From an uncultured Candidatus Melainabacteria bacterium (GTDB lineage: Bacteria > Cyanobacteriota > Vampirovibrionia > Gastranaerophilales > Gastranaerophilaceae): a stretch of 64,000 nucleotides of DNA. The stretch is from the NCBI GenBank assembly GCA_934757245.1, contig CAKVLH010000009.1:1-64000 (forward strand). The letters are read 5' to 3'. Made by a program: the position numbers and the translations under genes. Below, one piece after another: positions 34,241-42,471 of the stretch. Numbering within the stretch: position 1 is the stretch's first letter; the number at the start of each line of letters is the position of its first letter. The notes under the pieces were generated by a model. That model worked only from the letters and a program-made list of their open reading frames with translations. It did not search any database and was not told the DNA's origin.

Positions 34241-36934
34241 TTATTTCAAATCACTTTCAACTTTTGCCAAGATTTCATCCAATTTGCCGGCATCTTTTAC
34301 ACCGCCTTGTGCGAAGTTTGGACGACCGCCACCATTAGCACCTGTAAATCTTGCGATTTCACCAACAAGCTTACCTGCATTTACGCCTTTTTTAACAAAA
34401 GCATCTGTTACTTTTACAATAACCATTCTTTCATTTGCTAAAACAACGATACTTTCACCAAGTTTGTTTGCAAGCATTTCAATACCGGCTTTAACAGCGT
34501 CTGCATCAAAGTTTTCAATTTTCGATACAAATAATTTCCCGCCTTCTATATCTTGAGCTTTTGAAATAAATGTTGAGAACTTAGATTTAGCCATTTCAGC
34601 CTTAGTTTGTTCTAAAGATTTAGCTAATTCTTTGTTTTCTTCCGCTAATTTTTCAACACGGTCAAGAACTTCTTCTGTATGAACCTTGAATTTAGCTTCT
34701 AAAGCGTCAGAGATTTTAGCTTTATTGTTCAAATACTCGATTGCAGCTTTTGAAACAACAGCTTCAATTCTTCGAGTTCCGGCTGCGATAGCGCCTTCAG
34801 AAACAATCTTGATTAATCTCAAATCGCCTGTGTTTTTAGCATGAGTACCCGCACAGAATTCCATTGAAATTACATCAGATTTTTCTTCATGGCACTTGCA
34901 TCCGCCACCGCATTTGCATTTCTTAGCCCCTTCTGACGCTTCATTAGTAGTTTTACTTTCGGTTTGGTTACATTTACCCCCACCAATTGAAACAACTCTT
35001 ACTTCATCTTCGTATTTTTCACCAAATAAAGCAGTTGCACCTGTTAGCTTAGCTTTTTCAATGTCCATAATTTCTGTTTGAACAGGAAGTTTTTCCCAAA
35101 TCCATTCATTAATTACATCTTCTGTTTTTTGAACTTCCTCAGGAGTCATTGCTCTAGAGAATGTGAAGTCAAATCTCATTCTGTTTTCTTCAACTTGAGA
35201 ACCTGCTTGCTTAACTTCATCACCAACAACTTTAATCAAAGCTGCTTGAAGTAGGTGAGCAGAGGTATGGTGAACTCTAATTTCTGCGCGTCTTGCTACA
35301 TCAATTTGAGCTGTTACATCATCGCCAACATTGATTTCGCCATTAACAACCTGACATCTGTGAACGAACAAGTGGTTTACTTTAAATGTAGTTAAAACTT
35401 CAACTTTCAAATTGTCGTTGAAGATGTAACCACTATCACCGACTTGTCCTCCGCATTCTGCGTAGAATGGAGTTTTATCAAGAACAACGTCTACAAAACC
35501 TTCGCCTTCGATTAAAGCCAAAACTTTTGCGCTGCATCCAGTTTCAGTATAGCCAACAAAATCAGTTGAACCAACTTCATCTTCTACTTTTGCGTATTTC
35601 ATATCACCAGTAACTGAAATTTTAGCAGTAGCGGCTTTTGCTCTATCTTTTTGTTCTTGCATTGCAACTTTATAGCCTGCTTCGTCCGCTTTCAAACCGT
35701 TTTCTTCTGCAATTTCTCTTGTTAATTCAAATGGGAAACCATAAGTATCATAAAGCTTGAATGCGCTTTCGCCATCAATATCTTTTTTGTTTGCGATAAA
35801 TTCGTCAAGAAGTTTGTAGCCTCTATCCAATGTTTTTGCAAACCTTTCTTCTTCTTTTTTGATTACGTCAATAATTTTAGCTTTGTTTTTAACCAAATCA
35901 GGATAAGCTTCACCGTACATATCAACAACTGTATCAACAAGTTTATACAAGAACGGTAAATCCATACCTAAGATTTTTCCATGTCTTAAAGCACGTCTTA
36001 AAATCATTCTTAAAACATAGCTTCTGCCTTCATTTCCAGGGATAACACCATCAGAAATCAAGAATGAAACGCATCTTGCGTGGTCTGTGATAATTCTTAA
36101 TGAAACATCTGTTTTTTCTGATTTTTTGTAAGCTACTCCGCTCATTTCAGAAACCTTGTCCAAAATAGGTTTCAACAAATCAGTTTCGAATGTTGAAGCA
36201 ACGCCTTGGCAAACCATTGTAATACGTTCTAAGCCCATGCCGGTATCAACGTTTTTGTGTTCAAGCGGTGATTGATTGCCTTCTTCGTCTTGATATAATT
36301 CAGTAAATACCAAATTCCAAATTTCAACCCATCTGTCGCATTCACAAGTATCAATACCACAATTTGGGTCATCACATTTATATTCTTCACCTAAATCGTA
36401 GTGAATTTCTGAACAAGGACCGCAAGAACCAGACGCCCCAGGAGGACCCCAGAAATTGTCTTTTTTACCTTTTCTTTTAATTCTTTCGTCAGGAACACCG
36501 ATGCTTCTCCAAATATCATAAGCTTCATCATCAGTTTCAAAAATTGTAATCCAAAGTCTGTCTTTGTCCAGTTTTAAAACTTCTGTAACAAATTCCCAAG
36601 CCCAAGGAATAACTTCTTTTTTGTAATAATCGCCAAATGAAAAGTTACCTAACATTTCAAAAAATGTATGATGGCGCGGAGTTCTACCTACGTTTTCGAT
36701 ATCAGAATCCTTACCGCCTGCACGAGCGCATTTTTGACAAGAAGTTGCTCTTGCAGGGTCATAAGGTGATTTTTGGATACCTAAAAATATAGGCAAAAAT
36801 TGTAACATACCGGCTGTTGTCAAAAGTACAGTCGGGTTATCAGGTACAAGGCTAGAGCTTTCAACTATTGTGTGTTGATGCTTTTCCTTGAAATAATTTA
36901 AATATAGATTTCTAATCTCATTTCCTTTAAGCAT
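34241..36934 (-). CDS. alaS: alanyl-tRNA synthetase with cysteine-rich insertion
   Basis: Charges tRNA-Ala and edits Ser/Gly mischarging. The 897 residues carry class II motifs at the N terminus (SSSLVPDNPTVLLTTAGMLQF, RHHTFFEMLGNFSFGDYYK) and the editing domain with HHTSAHLLQAAL. The zinc pair is CAGTH (694-698), and the C-terminal oligomerisation domain ends in GGGRPNFAQGG. Oddity: about 35 extra residues (near 655-688) sit just before CAGTH and contain Cys655, Cys673, Cys675, Cys679, Cys681 and His682 in a KCKCGGGCKCHEE pattern. E. coli AlaRS has no such insertion there. Confidence 0.96.
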   Translation of the reverse strand: MLKGNEIRNLYLNYFKEKHQHTIVESSSLVPDNPTVLLTTAGMLQFLPIFLGIQKSPYDPARATSCQKCARAGGKDSDIENVGRTPRHHTFFEMLGNFSFGDYYKKEVIPWAWEFVTEVLKLDKDRLWITIFETDDEAYDIWRSIGVPDERIKRKGKKDNFWGPPGASGSCGPCSEIHYDLGEEYKCDDPNCGIDTCECDRWVEIWNLVFTELYQDEEGNQSPLEHKNVDTGMGLERITMVCQGVASTFETDLLKPILDKVSEMSGVAYKKSEKTDVSLRIITDHARCVSFLISDGVIPGNEGRSYVLRMILRRALRHGKILGMDLPFLYKLVDTVVDMYGEAYPDLVKNKAKIIDVIKKEEERFAKTLDRGYKLLDEFIANKKDIDGESAFKLYDTYGFPFELTREIAEENGLKADEAGYKVAMQEQKDRAKAATAKISVTGDMKYAKVEDEVGSTDFVGYTETGCSAKVLALIEGEGFVDVVLDKTPFYAECGGQVGDSGYIFNDNLKVEVLTTFKVNHLFVHRCQVVNGEINVGDDVTAQIDVARRAEIRVHHTSAHLLQAALIKVVGDEVKQAGSQVEENRMRFDFTFSRAMTPEEVQKTEDVINEWIWEKLPVQTEIMDIEKAKLTGATALFGEKYEDEVRVVSIGGGKCNQTESKTTNEASEGAKKCKCGGGCKCHEEKSDVISMEFCAGTHAKNTGDLRLIKIVSEGAIAAGTRRIEAVVSKAAIEYLNNKAKISDALEAKFKVHTEEVLDRVEKLAEENKELAKSLEQTKAEMAKSKFSTFISKAQDIEGGKLFVSKIENFDADAVKAGIEMLANKLGESIVVLANERMVIVKVTDAFVKKGVNAGKLVGEIARFTGANGGGRPNFAQGGVKDAGKLDEILAKVESDLK

Positions 36935-36963
36935 AATTAATTCCTTCTTTTTGTATAGGTTAA

Positions 36964-36969
36964 TTATAC
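36964..36969 (-). promoter_or_regulatory. -10 element of the alaS promoter
   Basis: A perfect TATAAT on the minus strand, preceded by TGATG, about 30 bases before the alaS ATG. An AAGGAA ribosome binding site lies between them. Confidence 0.6.
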
Positions 36970-37030
36970 ATCAAAGGTTTTTAGGAATAAATGTTTGCTA
37001 ACTTATTAATAATAAAGATTAAAATTTTTA

Positions 37031-37039
37031 TGCTAAAAT
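37031..37039 (+). promoter_or_regulatory. extended -10 promoter, probably leaderless
   Basis: TGC-TAAAAT ends 6 bases before the ATG at 37046, identical in layout to the dprA promoter. No Shine-Dalgarno is present. Confidence 0.6.
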
Positions 37040-37045
37040 TACATT

Positions 37046-37663
37046 ATGATTATAAAAACATTTGTAGAACCACCCATTGATAATAATAATTATTTAATTA
37101 TAGATGAACTGACAAAAGAGGCTGTGCTTGTAGATTGTTCAGCAATTGATGATAGAATTGACGAAGAACTGGAACGCCAAAATGCGACTTTAAAATATAT
37201 TCTGCTTACCCATGGACATTTTGATCATATAGCAGGAATTCGTCCCAACAGATTTAGTTCGAATCCACAAGTTGTTATGCACAAAGCGGATTTAGATTGG
37301 TTAAATAATGCTAATGAGTATTTGCCAATGTTTGGCATGCCGGAAATTACAATTCCTAAAGTTGATATTTTTGTAGAAGACGGCGACAAAATCAAATTGG
37401 GCGAAAAGGAAATAAGTGTCATACATACTCCCGGACATACGCAGGGAGGAGTTTGCTATTTAGTAGGCGGAATGTTGTTTTCCGGCGATACAATATTTAG
37501 AGAAGCCGTTGGACGCTGTGATTTAGCGGGTGGAAATTTTGCGCAAATAGTAGAAAGCATTGAAGACAAAATCTTTACATTGCCGAGTGAAACTATAATT
37601 TATCCCGGACATGGGAAATGCACATCTGTAGAGTGGGAAAAAGAACATAACAGATTCTTGTAA
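37046..37663 (+). CDS. metallo-beta-lactamase-fold hydrolase (glyoxalase II-like)
   Basis: 205 residues of a binuclear-metal hydrolase. The ligands are THGHFDHIAG (HxHxDH), HTPGHTQGGVCYLV (third His), FSGDTIF (bridging Asp) and YPGHG. The compact length without the GloB C-terminal substrate domain fits the YcbL-like group, so the substrate may be a thioester but is not fixed. It is transcribed alone from an apparently leaderless promoter. Confidence 0.9.
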   Translation: MIIKTFVEPPIDNNNYLIIDELTKEAVLVDCSAIDDRIDEELERQNATLKYILLTHGHFDHIAGIRPNRFSSNPQVVMHKADLDWLNNANEYLPMFGMPEITIPKVDIFVEDGDKIKLGEKEISVIHTPGHTQGGVCYLVGGMLFSGDTIFREAVGRCDLAGGNFAQIVESIEDKIFTLPSETIIYPGHGKCTSVEWEKEHNRFL

Positions 37664-37735
37664 TTAATTACCAATTTTTTGGTAGCAAAAAAATCTTTTT
37701 TTCGGTTTTATATTAACAGGTAGGAATAAATTTGC

Positions 37736-39118
37736 ATGAAAATATTACCTGTATTTTTTACAAATAGAGCTGAAAGAACGCAGAATGTTCAAAGGAATTC
37801 TGCTCCTATAACTATGCCTAAATTGCAGACTCTTGCCTGCGACACAGTATCATTTGGCCGTTCTGCCGGTAACGCAGAAGCTTTACGTGCTCTTATGAGT
37901 TACAAAGTTCCGGGGATATATTCCGGCAAAGTTGTAATTGACCCTAAAATTGTAGAAAAAATATTAAACAACAAAGTATTTTCCGGTTCTGTAAAAAATA
38001 TCGTTAAAACTCTTGCACCATTTGAATCAAGTTTGCATACAGTAGAAAAAAGCGTTTTTAATTTGATTAAAAATCAAGCAAAAAAAAGTCCGGATAAAAA
38101 GTTGGATGAAGTTATGCGAGAAGCTGCAGTTTTTCATGACGTTAAATTAAGAGCAATACAACAGCCAATTTTCGACAGATTAGACGCAATGTCTCACGAT
38201 ATGCCATTAGAACAGCAAAACCAATTCTTGCGTTTAATGAATGTAGTAAACAAGAAAATCTATAGAGAACCTATTAAAATTCCTTTTGACAAAAAAGATT
38301 TTCAATACAAATTAAAAAGAATTACAGATGAACTGGAAATTAAAAATAATAAAACTGAATTAGAATTCATGAAAAAGATAATGCATGTAGCTCAACAACT
38401 ACCTGATGATTCAATTCAAAATTTATCTTCAACTTCTTCCAAAGCAAAGAAGAATAAGAAAATTCGTTCTCAAAAAAACGTTTCACGTCGTAGAGGTGAA
38501 ATTATAAGGAAAATCGAAAGTTTACAATTATCGTCATCTCTAAAAAATAATGAAGAATTAACCAAATTAATTAGTAGAGCGCGTTCACAAATATACGATG
38601 TGCCTGTTGTCGTGAATTTTAACAGAAAAACTTTTATATACGAATTGCAAAAAATTGTTAATACGCTAGATGACAAAAAACTTGCAAAAAGAATGATTCA
38701 ACAAGCTGTTGAACTTCCCAAATCACGTGAAAACATTTCTGCATTTATTGTGAAAGCTGCAAATTGTTCTTCTGAAAAAATAGGCTTTGATTTAATTGAA
38801 GGCTCTACCGGCAGTATTGAACATTTAGTGCCATTTGCATCTAAAGGCAATGATAGCTTAGAAAATTATGCAATCAGTACGGCATATTATAATAGTGAAC
38901 GTGGTAACAGAACTATGCCACAGCAACTTAAGCAACATCCTGAAATTTACCAAAACGCACAAAAACATATTAACCGATTGATTGAATTATATAATGACGG
39001 GACATTCAAAAAAGTTGGACTTACAAAGTGGTATATCACAAATCTTGCAAAAAGATTGTATAGATTATCTCCACCAGAAAAACCAATTGTGGTAGATTTG
39101 AGCAAGTTGAAAGATTAG
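37736..39118 (+). CDS. HNH-nuclease-like protein with long helical N-terminal region
   Basis: 460 residues; no family recognised over most of the length. Residues about 55-340 are Lys-rich and predicted helical, with two related halves (EPIKIPFDKKDFQYKLKRI near 180-200 and VPVVVNFNRKTFIYELQKI near 290-310), suggesting an internal duplication. At the C terminus SIEHLVPFASKGNDSLENY (360-378) continues through Asn386 in YYNSERGN. This gives a Glu-His363 / Asn377 / Asn386 pattern like HNH endonucleases. The N terminus has DTVSFGRS and no signal peptide. Nuclease activity is inference; a degenerate, non-catalytic HNH is possible. Confidence 0.6.
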   Translation: MKILPVFFTNRAERTQNVQRNSAPITMPKLQTLACDTVSFGRSAGNAEALRALMSYKVPGIYSGKVVIDPKIVEKILNNKVFSGSVKNIVKTLAPFESSLHTVEKSVFNLIKNQAKKSPDKKLDEVMREAAVFHDVKLRAIQQPIFDRLDAMSHDMPLEQQNQFLRLMNVVNKKIYREPIKIPFDKKDFQYKLKRITDELEIKNNKTELEFMKKIMHVAQQLPDDSIQNLSSTSSKAKKNKKIRSQKNVSRRRGEIIRKIESLQLSSSLKNNEELTKLISRARSQIYDVPVVVNFNRKTFIYELQKIVNTLDDKKLAKRMIQQAVELPKSRENISAFIVKAANCSSEKIGFDLIEGSTGSIEHLVPFASKGNDSLENYAISTAYYNSERGNRTMPQQLKQHPEIYQNAQKHINRLIELYNDGTFKKVGLTKWYITNLAKRLYRLSPPEKPIVVDLSKLKD

Positions 39119-39124
39119 ACATAA

Positions 39125-39148
39125 AAGGAGCGCAATTAGGCGCTCCTT
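39125..39148. terminator. bidirectional terminator
   Basis: AAGGAGCGC and GCGCTCCTT form a 9-bp stem with a 6-base loop, between the convergent HNH-like and HdeD-like genes. Confidence 0.85.
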
Positions 39149-39152
39149 AAAT

Positions 39153-39686
39153 TTATCCCAAAATATACTTTGTTGATAAGTAAATTCCAATCATAACCAT
39201 GCCTGCGACTAAGAAGTTTACACCTGCAAGCACACCAACAACCCATAATGCCGTTGACGGTAAGCCTAATATAATAATTAGTGCTAGTAAGAATTGCATT
39301 ATAGCAACCAAAATCTCAGCCCACCAAAAGTAAAGCGTATTTTTGTTTTGTACGGCAAACGCTGTTGTTGAAATACTTTCTAGAAGGAAATACACGCCAA
39401 TTGCACTTGTAATAAGGATTAGGTTGAACATTGGTGCCATAAATAAAAATATCCCAACAGCGAATAACAAAAACCCTGCCACAACATTTAGAATAAAGTG
39501 TCTTGAATAATTTTTTGTAAGTATGGCATTTATAACTTTGTAGCCACCATAAATTACAAAGGTTAAACATAACATCAACCCAAAAGAGATTGTTGTAATT
39601 TTAGGCAACATCAGCATCCCTAAACCCAGTACGGATAAGAGGATTCCTTCTATAAGTACAAAACTTAAAAAACGTTTTTCTGTCAT
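39153..39686 (-). CDS. HdeD/DUF308-family membrane protein
   Basis: 177 residues with six predicted transmembrane helices arranged as three pairs, the layout of the HdeD (DUF308) family. Some family members are linked to acid tolerance; the role here is unknown. GLMLCLTFVIYGGYKVINAI and AIGVYFLLESISTTAFAV are repeat-like family segments. GGAGAAATAATT before the ATG is a good ribosome binding site. It is monocistronic. Confidence 0.85.
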   Translation of the reverse strand: MTEKRFLSFVLIEGILLSVLGLGMLMLPKITTISFGLMLCLTFVIYGGYKVINAILTKNYSRHFILNVVAGFLLFAVGIFLFMAPMFNLILITSAIGVYFLLESISTTAFAVQNKNTLYFWWAEILVAIMQFLLALIIILGLPSTALWVVGVLAGVNFLVAGMVMIGIYLSTKYILG

Positions 39687-39934
39687 AATTATTTCTCCTA
39701 TAAAAATTTAATCGTAAAATTGAGTAGTTTTTTCACTCTTAATAGAATAACTATTTACAATTTTTTATGCACCCACAACTGGAGAATTTATAAAAAGAAA
39801 AGAATGCGTTTACTTATACGAAGTATCTTGCGGTAAAAACATCCTTTTGATAGTTACTTTTGGGTAAGGGCTTCTTTATTACCCTGCTCTAATGCACTTT
39901 TTACGTTACTTCTAATAATTGTATTTCGCACCCA

Positions 39935-40016
39935 GCCTCCCTTTATAGTGGGAGGTCGCAGCTGTTGGCGAAACTCTGTTGAGCATTACAGATGCGAGTG
40001 GGGGTTTTTAGTTGAT
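39935..40016 (+). repeat. dispersed repeat R2, copy
   Basis: CCTCCCTTTATAGTGGGAGG stem, TCGCAGCTGTTGGCGAAACTC, GAGCATTACAGATGCGAGTGGGGG. Confidence 0.65.
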
Positions 40017-40022
40017 AGTTGA

Positions 40023-40172
40023 AAGTTAATTTTCACCTCACCCTAACCCTCTCCTGCAAGGAGAGGGAACATGCTAAAGGCATTCAAATAAACGAGTCTT
40101 GCGCCCCTCTCCTTTTTTCTATTCTACATGGAGAGGGTGCCGGAGGCGGGAGAGGGTATTATTAATTAAATA
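40023..40172 (+). repeat. dispersed repeat R3, best copy
   Basis: The stretch begins CCTCACCCTAACCCTCTCC with a CTCTCCTGCAAGGAGAG stem. It continues AACATGCTAAAGG and CCCCTCTCC, and ends CTACATGGAGAGGGTGCC with GGCGGGAGAGGGTATTATT. The left part recurs at 59907-59945. Confidence 0.7.
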
Positions 40173-40266
40173 ATTTCCATTTTACTAATTAGCAAATAAC
40201 TGTTATAATTTAGTAAAATCAGAGAAATAATACTCCAAATAATGGTAGTAATTATTCTTTTGTAGC

Positions 40267-40275
40267 TGTTATAAT
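40267..40275 (+). promoter_or_regulatory. extended -10 promoter of the fliLMN operon
   Basis: TGT-TATAAT, with no good -35, about 30 bases before the fliL start. Confidence 0.6.
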
Positions 40276-40305
40276 ATAGCTAGGTAATATTAAGTGGAGA
40301 ATAGT

Positions 40306-40908
40306 ATGGCTGAAAACGAAAGAGCTGAAGGCGGTCAACAAAAAGACTTAACTAAATTTTTAATAATGACACTTGCGTCAATTGTAATCATGTTCATTGT
40401 GTTTGCGGGTGTAAACTATTTAATTATGGAAAATCTAATTAGTCAAAAAATTAGTTCAATTACAACTTCACAGGAAGAATTAGCCGATGAAGAAGGCGAC
40501 GAAGATGAAGTTCAAAAAGGTATTATTGTTGATTTAGGCGATTTTATCTTAAATCTATGTGATGAAAGCCAGAAAAAATATTTGAAAGTTAACGTAGCTT
40601 TAGAAGTTACGAAGAAAGATACAGATTTTCCACAACAAACTGAGGAAAAAAGTGGCGGACACGGCGGTCATGGCGAAGCAGCAGCTCCTGTCGATCCAAT
40701 GGAAGCAATCCAAAATGAAATGAACCAATACAAGCCTGCAATCCGCGATGCCGTAATTACAAATCTTTCAAGCAAAACTTCTACAGAACTTGCAACAGCT
40801 GCCGGTAAAGAACTTGCAAAAGAACAAATTACAAATGATATTAATTCTATCTTAGCAGGCGAAAGAGAAGTTATTAGAGTAAGTTTCGGACAATTTATTA
40901 TTCAGTAG
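40306..40908 (+). CDS. fliL: flagellar basal body-associated protein FliL
   Basis: Inner-membrane protein around the flagellar motor that supports stator function, 200 residues. One transmembrane helix (about 19-41) is followed by an acidic linker and the periplasmic FliL domain, with VDLGDFILNLCDESQKKYLKVNVALEV and a C-terminal VIRVSFGQFIIQ. I start at the ATG 40306 (MAENERAEGG), which has GTGGAG upstream; a GTG at 40294 is in frame. An odd SGGHGGHGEAAAP insert lies in the periplasmic domain. It heads fliL-fliM-fliN. Confidence 0.9.
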   Translation: MAENERAEGGQQKDLTKFLIMTLASIVIMFIVFAGVNYLIMENLISQKISSITTSQEELADEEGDEDEVQKGIIVDLGDFILNLCDESQKKYLKVNVALEVTKKDTDFPQQTEEKSGGHGGHGEAAAPVDPMEAIQNEMNQYKPAIRDAVITNLSSKTSTELATAAGKELAKEQITNDINSILAGEREVIRVSFGQFIIQ

Positions 40909-40914
40909 GATAAA

Positions 40915-41895
40915 ATGACAGAAGGTAATAAAAACGATTTAATAGAAACAAATGATTATGATGAAGATTTTTCAGATGCGGAACATAAAAGTTATAAACT
41001 GTATAACTTTCGCAGACCTGATAAGTTTTCTAAGGATAATTTAAGAGCCTTGAGAGATATTCATAGAGAGTTCTCAAAGGCTATTTCGCTTGTATTAAGC
41101 GGTTATTTACGTATGCGCGTAGAAATCGAAATTGTTTCTGTTGACCAGCTTACTTACGAAGAATTTGTACGCTCTATGCCTTCTCCAATCAGCGTTGGCG
41201 TGTTTGAATTTGAACCATTATCCGGTCAAATTTTGTTAGGTATAAGCTTTGAAGTAATATCTTGTATTGTAAACAGGATGCTTGGTGGCGGGGGTTCTAT
41301 TGATACACAGACAAGAGAACTTACAGATATTGAAAAAGCACTTGCTAAAAAAGTCATTAATATTATTATTAAATCTTTAGAAGATTCTTGGAATGCTATT
41401 ATTCCGGTTTCCGGTAAATTTATAAGTCTTGACGATAATTATCAATCAATTCAAGTTGCTACTGCCGGTGAAATCGTTGCGCTTTTGACGTTTGAAGTAC
41501 AAATCCAAGGCAAACATTTCGGCTTATTCAGTTTATGTTTCCCATATCCGGTTTTAGAAACTGTATTGGGACATTTAAGCACACAACACATTTTCCAAAC
41601 GAAAGGTTTAGTAGCTTCAAACGATGAAAGAATGAAGATGATTTCTAAAATCAACACATCAAACGTTGATATCAGAGTTCAGTTCGGACAATGTAATATT
41701 ACGCTTGATGACTTTTTGCAACTTTCAGAAGGTGATATTATTAAGCTTGATAACAAGGTTTCAGATGATTTGATTGTTCAAGTAAATGGAGAAAAAAAGT
41801 TTTTTGCACGTCCCGGAACAATGAAAGATAAAATTTGTGTTAAAATAACAGATGTGTATGACGAAATGCATGAATTACTAAGAAATTATTTTTAG
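40915..41895 (+). CDS. fliM: flagellar motor switch protein FliM
   Basis: C-ring component that binds phospho-CheY and sets rotation direction, 326 residues. The middle domain contains RDIHREFSKAISLVLSGYLRMRVEIEIVSVDQLTYEEFVRSMPSP and the NRMLGGGG loop (GGxG). The C-terminal SpoA-type domain (about 240-320) resembles FliN. The N-terminal EIDLIL-type CheY-binding peptide is not obvious; the first 30 residues are instead acidic with SYKLYNFRRPDKF. It follows fliL by 6 bases. Confidence 0.95.
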   Translation: MTEGNKNDLIETNDYDEDFSDAEHKSYKLYNFRRPDKFSKDNLRALRDIHREFSKAISLVLSGYLRMRVEIEIVSVDQLTYEEFVRSMPSPISVGVFEFEPLSGQILLGISFEVISCIVNRMLGGGGSIDTQTRELTDIEKALAKKVINIIIKSLEDSWNAIIPVSGKFISLDDNYQSIQVATAGEIVALLTFEVQIQGKHFGLFSLCFPYPVLETVLGHLSTQHIFQTKGLVASNDERMKMISKINTSNVDIRVQFGQCNITLDDFLQLSEGDIIKLDNKVSDDLIVQVNGEKKFFARPGTMKDKICVKITDVYDEMHELLRNYF

Positions 41896-41908
41896 AGAGG
41901 TTTTGTAA

Positions 41909-42373
41909 ATGCTAGATGACGATAAAGATGTTAATAACGAAGAAATGGAAGATTTAACATCTTCAATACCGGAAGATACAAGTTTTAATACTGAAGAAAC
42001 TCCTAATGAAAATGCAGGAGAAGACAAAACAGTAACTGTTCAGCCTGTTCAGTTTGCATCTTTTGAAGACTTGGATCAAGTTCAAGGCCCTGCAAATCAA
42101 AACCTTAATATTCTATTAGACGTTAAGTTACAATTGACTGTTGAGCTTGGTAAAACAGAATTACCAATTAAAAAAGTTTTGGAACTTACTAAAGGTTCTA
42201 TCGTAACTTTGAACAAAGCTGCCGGCGAACCTGTTGAATTATATGCAAACGGCAAATTGATAGCTTATGGTGAAGTTGTAGTTATTGAAGATAACTTCGG
42301 TCTAAGAATTACACATATTACAGACCCTGCAAGAAGATTGAACTCACTAAGCAGTTCTAATAAAGAAGAATAG
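41909..42373 (+). CDS. fliN: flagellar motor switch protein FliN
   Basis: C-ring protein of 154 residues. An acidic, disordered N-terminal half (1-65) precedes a SpoA domain, with LNILLDVKLQLTVELGKTELPIKKVLELTKGSIVTLNK and GEPVELYANGKLIAYGEVVVIEDNFGLRIT. It completes the fliLMN operon. Confidence 0.95.
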   Translation: MLDDDKDVNNEEMEDLTSSIPEDTSFNTEETPNENAGEDKTVTVQPVQFASFEDLDQVQGPANQNLNILLDVKLQLTVELGKTELPIKKVLELTKGSIVTLNKAAGEPVELYANGKLIAYGEVVVIEDNFGLRITHITDPARRLNSLSSSNKEE

Positions 42374-42471
42374 AAGCTCTTTTTCTGACACAACCTTAAC
42401 AAATTCTTAATACAATATATCTATACATTATCGGATTAGCGAATATAATTTATTAAGGTTAGGACAAAAGC

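Larger units (their letters stand above)
39687..40266. other. long intergenic stretch with R2 and R3 repeats
   Basis: 39715-39930 is AT-rich and probably carries the promoter of the HdeD-like gene. An R2 copy lies at 39935-40016 and an R3 copy at 40023-40172. No gene is seen. Confidence 0.7.

Noticed and set aside
37736-39118. Restriction-modification or toxin-immunity locus around the HNH-like gene
   Set aside because: Neighbours are an MBL hydrolase and an HdeD-like membrane protein; no methylase, specificity or immunity gene is adjacent.
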